Source: Candidatus Uhrbacteria bacterium (GTDB lineage Bacteria; Patescibacteriota; Patescibacteriia; 2-12-FULL-60-25). Taken from it: a stretch of 34,876 nucleotides of DNA. The stretch spans positions 1 through 34,876 of the forward strand of contig JAUSEV010000018.1 in the NCBI GenBank assembly GCA_030649995.1, written 5' to 3'. Below are positions 29,890-34,876 of the stretch, in pieces. The notes beneath the pieces are model-generated. The model did not search any database. It was not told where the DNA came from and saw only the letters and a program-made list of their open reading frames with translations. The position numbers and the translations under genes were made by a program. How positions within the stretch are numbered: the stretch's first letter is position 1; each line of letters starts with the position of its first letter.

Positions 29890-30366
29890 TTACTTGGACG
29901 CGGGAGTTTCGGCCGGAGCCGCAGCCTTTGCCTGCTTCGCGCGGAACTCCTCGTTCAGGATGTCCCACATGCGAGCGATGACCGTTGTCGTGGCGATCAG
30001 GATGAGGAGATGATCGCCGGAGTCCTGTTCTTCAAGCCATGGTTGACAGTTGTGAACCTGGTAGAGCGATGTGCTTTGAGCACTGAGGTTGTCATAGGAA
30101 CCGGTGCTCGCGATTCGACCCATGGTCTCCGCGCTCATTCGGCAGACCTTGTTGCGGACTTTATTCCAGATCAGTTGGCGCAGGTGCCCGACGTACGCCG
30201 CGGTGTCGGGTCCGGGCAGCAGAACGTGGGTACGAGTGAGGATCTTTGTGTAGCGATCCCTGTCACTCGTGAGCACGATCCGCTCCTCTCGAATGATCTC
30301 GCGCGCGATGCTGTCCACCAACCCGCGGTTCTCACGAGCCGAATGCGGTCTCTGTTCCTCTCCCAT
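29890..30366 (-). CDS. Orphan protein, unknown function
   Basis: Encodes 158 residues starting MGEEQRPHSARENRGLVDSI. It is helical, with a hydrophobic segment at about 118-132 (HLLILIATTTVIARM) that is short for a transmembrane helix. The C-terminal tail is Ala/Lys/Pro-rich (RAKQAKAAAPAETPASK) and probably disordered. A strong SD (AGGAGGTGA) lies 4 nt before the ATG. GC-rich codons and a private promoter and terminator mark it as one of the orphan class. The surrounding genes ychF and tig are core genes with weak SD. No family is recognised. Confidence 0.7.
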   Translation of the reverse strand: MGEEQRPHSARENRGLVDSIAREIIREERIVLTSDRDRYTKILTRTHVLLPGPDTAAYVGHLRQLIWNKVRNKVCRMSAETMGRIASTGSYDNLSAQSTSLYQVHNCQPWLEEQDSGDHLLILIATTTVIARMWDILNEEFRAKQAKAAAPAETPASK

Positions 30367-30431
30367 GGGTCACCTCCTGTTTGTTTTTCCGTTTTGAGTG
30401 CGAATCTCGCAGCCTTATCCGTGATGAATAA

Positions 30432-30460
30432 TATGTATAACAAAAATCGGTTGATGTCAA
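30432..30460 (-). promoter_or_regulatory. Promoter of the 30366 gene
   Basis: On the minus strand TTGACA (30460-30455) is followed by TATACATATTAT, giving a -10 of TATACA at 15 nt or TACATA at 17 nt. It lies about 65-70 nt upstream of the ATG. Confidence 0.5.
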
Positions 30461-30470
30461 GCGGCCTATT

Positions 30471-30582
30471 CCTCCTCTTAACATAAGAGGAGGTTAGGAG
30501 GAGTTAAAAATAAAAGGGTTATGTGGGTAACGCCTGATTAAATTTTAACTCCCTCCAACTCCCTCTTACGCTAAGAGGGAGA
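30471..30582. repeat. 112-bp palindromic element with hairpin-bearing arms
   Basis: The left arm (30471-30510) and right arm (30542-30582) are imperfect inverted copies. Each has its own hairpin: CCTCCTCTTA-ACA-TAAGAGGAGG on the left, CTCCCTCTTA-CGC-TAAGAGGGAG on the right. It can fold as a cross-shaped structure. It lies between the 30366 promoter and tig. Confidence 0.7.
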
Positions 30583-30638
30583 GTCAGAATCAGCGATTGA
30601 CGGGTCTGACGTTTTCGCGTACCCTCAACGTACAATTT

Positions 30639-31940
30639 ATGTCTGAAACAAAAATCACCCAACTCCCAAAGTCCGAAGTCAAAATCGAATTCACCATCAC
30701 GCTCGAAGAAGCCAAACCGTATCTTGATGAAGCGGTTAAAGATTTAACGACCGCCAAACCGATTGCGGGATTTCGTCCGGGTAAGGCGACGTATGAAGAT
30801 GCCAAACGTGCGTTTGGCGAGATGAAGATTTTGGAAACCGCGCTTGAGCGCATGGTACGCGCTTTTTACGTCAAAACGATTTTGAGTGAGGGGATTGATA
30901 CGATTGGGTCGCCGGCGATCTCCGTCGAGCAGCTTGTACCCGGGCAGCCCATAAAATTTACGGTCATCGCTCCGGTGGAACCGAAAGTGATGGAATTTCC
31001 GGATCTCACCAAATGCCGTGTCACCATCAAGCCGCACAACATTAAAGATGAGCAGGTGGACGATGCCATTAAAGAGATGCGCAAAATGCGTCGCACGGAA
31101 GCGCGAGTGGATCGTGCCGCCACCATGGAAGATTTGGTGCTGATTGATTTGGAGATCAAAAAGGATCGGGTGATTTTGGAGGGCGGAGTCAGTCGCGACT
31201 ATCGCGTGTATTTGAACGAGAACCACTATGTCCCAGGATTTACCAAACAGTTGGAGGGGATCAAGACTGATGAAGAGCGGACATTTACGCTTCCGTTTCC
31301 GACCGAACACTATCAAAAACATTTAGCCGGTCAGCAGGTGGATTTTACGGTGAAAGTAAAAGGCGTGTTCGAGTTACAGTTGCCCGAAGCGAATGACGAG
31401 TTTGCCAAAGGCGTTGGCATCGAAAGTTTGATCAAGTTGCGCGAAAAGCTCAAAGAAAATTTGACGATCGAAGCCGAACAAAAATCACAAGAAGCTGGAG
31501 AGATCGAATTATTGGAAAAAGTGGTGGATGGCGCCTCATTTAGTGAGATTCCCGATCTGCTCGTGAACGAGGAAGTACGTCGAATGCTTGCGGAATTGCA
31601 ACAGGGGATTGAGGAACAAGGAGCCAAGTGGCAGGATTATCTTTCTTCCATCAAGAAAACGATGGATGAATTAAAAATCGAGTTTGTGCCGCAAGCAATG
31701 CGTCGCATCAAGGCCGCCATCTTCATCAAAGCGTTGGCGAAAAAAGAAAATATCACGACGAGCGAAGAAGAAGCAGATAAAGAGGTTGATCGTATCTTGA
31801 CCCACATCAAACCGGAAGATAAAGAAACCCGCGAACGCGTTTCTTCGGCAGAGTATCGTGAGTATGTGGCGGTCCAGCTGCGCAATCGGAAAACGGTGGA
31901 GTGGTTAAAGGGGATGTGTATCGGGATGCGTAATGAGTAA
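30639..31940 (+). CDS. tig: Trigger factor (peptidyl-prolyl isomerase chaperone)
   Basis: A 433-residue protein. The N-terminal ribosome-binding domain carries GFRPGKAT (near 44-51), corresponding to the GFRxGKxP docking loop to L23. The PPIase domain spans about 145-240 (VLIDLEIKKDRVILEGG..., PGFTKQLEGIKTDEERTF). The C-terminal helical chaperone arm follows. It catches nascent chains at the tunnel exit. MSETKITQLPKSEV at 30639 is a typical start; there is no SD. The last residues (GMCIGMRNE) are read from the beginning of the heptamer array at 31931, which has extended the C-terminus. Confidence 0.95.
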   Translation: MSETKITQLPKSEVKIEFTITLEEAKPYLDEAVKDLTTAKPIAGFRPGKATYEDAKRAFGEMKILETALERMVRAFYVKTILSEGIDTIGSPAISVEQLVPGQPIKFTVIAPVEPKVMEFPDLTKCRVTIKPHNIKDEQVDDAIKEMRKMRRTEARVDRAATMEDLVLIDLEIKKDRVILEGGVSRDYRVYLNENHYVPGFTKQLEGIKTDEERTFTLPFPTEHYQKHLAGQQVDFTVKVKGVFELQLPEANDEFAKGVGIESLIKLREKLKENLTIEAEQKSQEAGEIELLEKVVDGASFSEIPDLLVNEEVRRMLAELQQGIEEQGAKWQDYLSSIKKTMDELKIEFVPQAMRRIKAAIFIKALAKKENITTSEEEADKEVDRILTHIKPEDKETRERVSSAEYREYVAVQLRNRKTVEWLKGMCIGMRNE

Positions 31941-31986
31941 TGCGTAATGCATCACTCTCCATTACCCATTACCCATTACTCATTAC
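31931..31986. repeat. Heptanucleotide repeat array (array 4) between tig and nfo
   Basis: Eight consecutive 7-mers in phase: TAATGAG, TAATGCG, TAATGCA, TCACTCT, CCATTAC three times, TCATTAC. The unit switches strand in the middle while the 7-bp phase is kept, so the halves can pair. The array supplies the tig stop codon. Confidence 0.75.
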
Positions 31987-31999
31987 ACGTTTCACACAT

Positions 32000-32830
32000 A
32001 TGCTCTTCGGTGCCCATGTTTCGATCGCCGGTGGGATTCAAAACGCGCCCTTGAACGCGGCCAAGATCGGCTGTGAAGTTTTTCAGATGTTCAGCCGTTC
32101 GCCACAAGGCGGGTCAGCGCCGAAAATTACGGATGTGATGATGGAGGAATTTCAAAAAAATTGCGTGGAGCATCAATTAAAAGAATGGGTGATTCACGCG
32201 CCGTATTATATTAATTTTGCGAGCGCGGAAGAACGTATTCGAAAAAATTCGATCCGCATCGTACGTGAGGAGCTGGAGCGCGGTTCGCTCATCAACGCAA
32301 AATATGTGATGTTCCATCCGGGGAGCGCGAAAGACATGGGGGAAGCGCAGGCGATGAAATTTGTCGTAGATGGGATCAAAAAAATTTATGACGGGTACAA
32401 AGGATCAACACAGCTACTCGTGGAAATTTCCGCCGGAGCCGGCATGGTGATTGGTGATACGTTTGAGGATGTGGCACAAATCATCGAGGGCGTGGATCAT
32501 CCGGAGTTGGGCGTATGTTTTGATACGCAACATGCGTTTGGGAGCGGATATGATTTAAGAACAAAAGAAACGGTGAACGCGACATTCAATCAATTTGATA
32601 AAATTATCGGTCTCAACAAACTTAAGATGAGCCATTGCAACGACTCGAAAGTGGAACTTGGCGGACATAAAGATCGCCACGAACATTTGGGAAAAGGCTT
32701 TATCGGACTTGCGGGTTTTCGCGTCATGGTCAACCATCCAAAACTGAAAAACCGCATCAATTTTTATTTGGAAACCGATCCGGACGGTGTGGTGGAAGAT
32801 TTGAAAAAATTAAAAAAGATGCGCGTATGA
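32000..32830 (+). CDS. nfo: Endonuclease IV (AP endonuclease)
   Basis: A 276-residue TIM-barrel enzyme of the Nfo family. It cuts 5' to abasic sites in base excision repair. Zn-ligand motifs are all present: IHAPYYIN near 70, MFHPGSA near 113, LLVEISAG near 145 (Glu), CFDTQHAFGSGYD near 180, MSHCNDSK near 213 and KDRHEHLGKG near 230, LETDPD near 258. The ATG at 32000 is used without an SD; upstream residues in the same frame come from the heptamer array and were rejected. The next gene overlaps its stop by 4 nt. Confidence 0.95.
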   Translation: MLFGAHVSIAGGIQNAPLNAAKIGCEVFQMFSRSPQGGSAPKITDVMMEEFQKNCVEHQLKEWVIHAPYYINFASAEERIRKNSIRIVREELERGSLINAKYVMFHPGSAKDMGEAQAMKFVVDGIKKIYDGYKGSTQLLVEISAGAGMVIGDTFEDVAQIIEGVDHPELGVCFDTQHAFGSGYDLRTKETVNATFNQFDKIIGLNKLKMSHCNDSKVELGGHKDRHEHLGKGFIGLAGFRVMVNHPKLKNRINFYLETDPDGVVEDLKKLKKMRV

Positions 32831-33081
32831 TTTTATCGGTCATCATTATCCCAAACGCGAGTCGAGATGAAATAGTCGGTTGGCAGGGAGAGTCGTTAAA
32901 AATTCGCATTGCCGCGCCTCCGGTGGAAGGGAAAGCAAATGAGGCGGTGTTGCGTTTTCTCGCCAAACAACTCGATCTCGCGCCGTCAGATCTCTCCATC
33001 GTTGGTGGCGCTACAGGTAAACGTAAAAAAATGAAGATTCCTTTGACGGAAGAGGATGTGAGAGAGGTCTTTCCAAAATAA
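32827..33081 (+). CDS. DUF167 (YggU) family protein
   Basis: An 84-residue small alpha/beta protein. The diagnostic core is LKIRIAAPPVEGKANEAVLR, followed by SIVGGATGKRKKMKI. The function of this widespread family is not established. ATGA overlap with nfo indicates translational coupling. A hairpin with an A-run on its left and no T-run on its right follows, so it works better as a terminator for the opposing strand. Confidence 0.9.
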   Translation: MILSVIIIPNASRDEIVGWQGESLKIRIAAPPVEGKANEAVLRFLAKQLDLAPSDLSIVGGATGKRKKMKIPLTEEDVREVFPK

Positions 33082-33082
33082 A

Positions 33083-33107
33083 AAAGCCCACGATTGAGTA
33101 TCGTGGG
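33083..33107 (-). terminator. Minus-strand terminator between DUF167 and the 33972 gene
   Basis: CCCACGAT and ATCGTGGG form a perfect 8-bp stem around a 5-nt loop. On the minus strand it is followed by CTTTTTT, so it should stop transcripts from the 33972 gene. On the plus strand it may still stabilise the nfo-DUF167 mRNA end. Confidence 0.7.
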
Positions 33108-33173
33108 TTCGTGAAGGGACAAGAAGGAAAGGGTGGACGGCGCGTTTGAGTCAGCATGAACGGATTTTGATAA

Positions 33174-33215
33174 ACGCTTAGCGCTTAGACCTTATCGCTC
33201 AGGGCTTTGGGCTCA
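33174..33215. repeat. Heptanucleotide repeat array (array 5)
   Basis: Six 7-mers in phase: ACGCTTA, GCGCTTA, GACCTTA, TCGCTCA, GGGCTTT, GGGCTCA, with more diverged units after. All keep CT at positions 4-5. It lies in the 354-base gene-free interval 33082-33435. Confidence 0.55.
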
Positions 33216-33278
33216 GATTCTGAAGTCTGAACTCTCACCGCTGGGATTCGGTATCGGCATCGGCGTCGATCACAATCG

Positions 33279-33305
33279 CGTCTCGTTGTACGAGACGGAT
33301 TTTTG
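33279..33305 (+). terminator. Possible plus-strand terminator
   Basis: CGTCTCG and CGAGACG form a perfect 7-bp stem around TTGTA, followed by GATTTTTG. No plus-strand gene precedes it directly; it may be a backup for nfo-DUF167 or part of the 3' region of the opposing gene. The rest of 33216-33435 shows nothing else. Confidence 0.35.
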
Positions 33306-33435
33306 AGCTTGCGCTCAAAGTTTCCTGTTTCACGAATTCCATGAGCCCATGCAGGCACCCACTTCCTTCGATCCCCGAGGAAACGAAATCCGGTCACACG
33401 TCATCTCCCGCGCCGCCACCGCAAAGGGTTACCGG

Positions 33436-33972
33436 CTAGGCCGTGGCCACCTCCCACTCGATCTTGGTCATGTGGTTGGCGGTCTCGACGGCGTCGTTCA
33501 GCCGGTCGAAGTAGTTCCGCAGGCGCTCGACGTCGGCCACGCGGTCCACCTCCTTCAGCTCGGTCTTGTGCACGACCTCCGTGACACGCGGGACCGAGCG
33601 TCCCGTGGCCTCGTCGTACTCGCTTTCGCGGCGCTTCTCGACGCCCTCGGTCAGCCGCAGCCCCTGGAGCCAGACGATCTCCGCCTTGGTCTCCTGGAGC
33701 CGGCGCACCGCCTCGGCGATCGTCATCCGCTTCCCGTCGATCTCGACGGTGGCGGTGGCGTTCGCGCGGGCGATGGCGGCCTCGAGGGTCACGAGCTGCT
33801 CGCGGGTCGTCCGCAGCTTCTCGCGGGTTTCGCCGAACGCCCACACGGGCTTCTGCGATTCCTCGTACGAGACGCACGCGGCGGCGCGGCTGCCGAACTC
33901 GGCCATCTGCCCCTTGAGCTGCTTCACGCGACGGAGCCCCTGCGAAATCGTCTTCGGCTGAACGTTGGTCAT
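33436..33972 (-). CDS. Helical protein, possibly DIP1984-like
   Basis: A 178-residue, highly charged, almost all-helical protein starting MTNVQPKTISQGLRRVKQLK. The middle (ANATATVEIDGKRMTIAEAV, about 90-110) and the C-terminal part (RNYFDRLNDAVETANHMTKI) resemble the DIP1984 family, where an INxTN...DGxTLTEAL segment and a final IQEANWxTEL segment are typical. That likeness is from memory. Function of that family is unknown. An SD-like GGTAGG lies about 6 nt before the ATG. Its leader holds two hairpins (34025-34053, 34074-34093). GC-rich codons place it in the orphan class. It has a private terminator at 33083. Confidence 0.7.
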   Translation of the reverse strand: MTNVQPKTISQGLRRVKQLKGQMAEFGSRAAACVSYEESQKPVWAFGETREKLRTTREQLVTLEAAIARANATATVEIDGKRMTIAEAVRRLQETKAEIVWLQGLRLTEGVEKRRESEYDEATGRSVPRVTEVVHKTELKEVDRVADVERLRNYFDRLNDAVETANHMTKIEWEVATA

Positions 33973-34073
33973 GGGACACCTACCTTTCTTTCGTTGTCAG
34001 TTGTGAGGTGCAAAAGGGTTTTACGCGCTCACCATCTCTCCTCGGTGACGAGCGTTCCCTCCAACAGTCTTCA

Positions 34074-34093
34074 TGTTCGGACAAGCTCGAACA
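34074..34093. repeat. Hairpin with ACAAGCT apex (copy 3)
   Basis: TGTTCG and CGAACA enclose GACAAGCT. It lies in the leader of the 33972 gene, so in that mRNA the loop is read as the complement. Confidence 0.45.
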
Positions 34094-34139
34094 GTAAAGA
34101 CTTGTGGAGGGAGCTGTACGAATAGGCCCTCCGCACAGC

Positions 34140-34370
34140 TTATATAAGTTCCGAAAAAAGAGCGGTTTTGTTTGGACGGGGAATTGTTTCGGACACCCCG
34201 CCGGACCTTTTGGGTCCCATTACGTAGAGCTTCGCTTTTGGCTTGGCTCCATCGCACGCGGACCGCCACCGCGTCCCTTCTCTTGTTTCCATCCTCCCTC
34301 ATTGGGGAGTAGGCCGATCCGTGAGGATGGCCGCGATGACGAAGAGTTGGGAACCCGACTCATTTTTTTA
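34140..34370 (+). ncRNA. Possible plus-strand RNA ending at a strong terminator
   Basis: No credible ORF stops before the terminator at 34344, yet the terminator is strong, so some plus-strand transcript should end here. The stretch holds CCGGACCTTTTGGGTCC-type pairing and CATCCTC/GAGGATG arms (around 34290 and 34322). The start is not defined: no good promoter is seen. It could also be the 3' part of an unrecognised leader. Confidence 0.25.
34344..34370 (+). terminator. Rho-independent terminator
   Basis: GAGTTGG and CCGACTC pair (one G-U) around GAAC, followed by ATTTTTTTATT. Confidence 0.75.
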
Positions 34371-34520
34371 TTCTCGCTGTTGACGAGAGGTGATTGAGTA
34401 TTTTATTTCGCCGCCCTCTTGGAAACCATCCGGCGGCTAGTCAGTTATTCCGTCTGACAACGTTCGGTTCCATCCCACCGAAAAGCTGTTCTGGATTTAA
34501 AAGGCCACATCCCGTGGCAG

Positions 34521-34670
34521 TTCGGTCAGCGAACCTCTTCACCGTGAGTTGGATGAACAACAAAGAGAAGAGACGCTGGAGCGCGGTTCGGTCAACGAGT
34601 ATTTCGTCCATCTGACCGAAGCGCGAGATCGGGCACGGTATAGTCAAGTAGTGGCTAGATCGGTCAACAC
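34521..34670. repeat. TCGGTCA(A/G)C motif repeated before the 34688 mini-ORF
   Basis: TTCGGTCAGCG (34521), TTCGGTCAACG (34587) and ATCGGTCAACA (34659) are direct copies, and TGACCGAA (34613) is inverted. The spacing is about 66-73 bp. They could be operator sites or parts of an RNA structure. Confidence 0.35.
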
Positions 34671-34687
34671 CTGCCAAGGAGGTGACC

Positions 34688-34702
34688 ATGATCGGCGGCT
34701 AG
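34688..34702 (+). other. Four-codon ORF (Met-Ile-Gly-Gly-stop) behind a perfect SD
   Basis: AAGGAGGTGACC stands directly before ATG ATC GGC GGC TAG. The SD is among the strongest in the window. A GC-rich hairpin terminator follows at 34746. The unit has the same pattern as Met-Asp-stop at 10760. Confidence 0.4.
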
Positions 34703-34745
34703 GGGGTCCTTCAGGGGGGACTGACCCACCCCCACAACCTCTCCG

Positions 34746-34785
34746 CGCCGGTCCCGCATTCCTCGGGGGCCGGCGTATTAATTTT
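34746..34785 (+). terminator. GC-rich terminator at the right end
   Basis: CGCCGGTCCCG and CGGGGGCCGGCG pair around a short loop, followed by TATTAATTTT. The last 90 bases of the window are AT-rich and hold no ORF. Confidence 0.65.
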
Positions 34786-34876
34786 AAAAAATTATTTTTT
34801 TGGAGCTAATAGACATTTCGTGTTGGTGATTTAGTTGTTTTTCTTGTAGATGTAGCTCCGTTCTGAAATAATTAGG

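Noticed and set aside
31940-31999. N-terminal extension of endonuclease IV (ITHYPLLIT)
   Set aside because: The residues are read from the heptamer repeat array; the family begins at MLFGAHVS.
33349-34125. 258-codon plus-strand frame opposite the 33972 gene
   Set aside because: Shadow of the GC-rich minus-strand gene; repetitive Leu/Gly/His/Asp composition and no SD.
34104-34397. 97-codon plus-strand frame
   Set aside because: It runs through the strong terminator at 34344 and has no SD.
1-34876. tRNA or rRNA genes
   Set aside because: I looked for T-arm GTTCRA patterns with matching acceptor stems and for conserved rRNA segments and found none convincing; a tRNAscan run would decide.
1-34876. 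CRISPR array
   Set aside because: No direct repeats of 24-40 bp with regular unique spacers; the only regular arrays have a 7-bp period.

Overview
The window looks like a chromosomal piece of a bacterium of the Candidate Phyla Radiation (Patescibacteria). This is inferred from three things: a compact AT-leaning housekeeping backbone in which most genes lack a recognisable Shine-Dalgarno (SD) sequence; short palindromic and heptameric intergenic repeats of a kind I associate with these genomes; and a palindromic repeat inserted in frame in ychF (peptide around GAIHELPLRG). No 16S rRNA is present, so the placement rests on style, not a marker gene. UGA acts as a normal stop.

Layout. 1-2.6 kb: the edge of an insertion sequence, then comM, lspA and a DksA/TraR-like gene on the minus strand. 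2.6-3.7 kb: a small SD-led gene with its own terminator, three palindromic repeats and a possible structured RNA. 3.8-9.1 kb (minus): rpsO, an orphan gene, a NYN-domain nuclease, pnp and a single-pass membrane protein. 9.1-14.2 kb (plus): an accessory cassette of unknown GC-rich small and medium genes. It opens with a near-consensus promoter and a gene-less leader and ends with a strong terminator, followed by a second near-consensus promoter and a structured RNA candidate. 14.3-18.4 kb (minus): recA, ftsK and a RodZ-like gene. 18.5-21.2 kb (minus): a secreted lipoprotein with an M23 peptidase domain and MopE-like Asp-rich repeats, and a second lipoprotein. 21.8-23.1 kb: comEC.

23.2-27.9 kb is an AT-rich block of two divergent operons: a peptidase-E-like gene plus a GluRS-like gene that lacks both catalytic signatures on the left, and an archaeal-type S-adenosylmethionine synthetase plus a GT4 glycosyltransferase on the right. 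A relic of the ychF 3' end follows at 27.96 kb, then a lipoprotein gene and intact ychF. 29.9-34.9 kb: an orphan GC-rich gene, trigger factor, endonuclease IV, a DUF167 gene, a possible DIP1984-like gene and a gene-poor right end with several strong hairpins.

Two gene classes are intermixed. Core genes (pnp, recA, ftsK, nfo, tig, ychF and others) have AT-leaning codons and weak or absent SD sequences. A second set of mostly unrecognised genes (2707, 8610, 9861-13431, 20711, 30366, 33972) has GC-rich third positions, usually a strong AGGAGG-type SD, and often its own hairpin terminator. This second class, and above all the 9.1-14.2 kb cassette, is the best candidate for an undescribed system. 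The divergent GluRS-like/AdoMet-synthetase block is the second.
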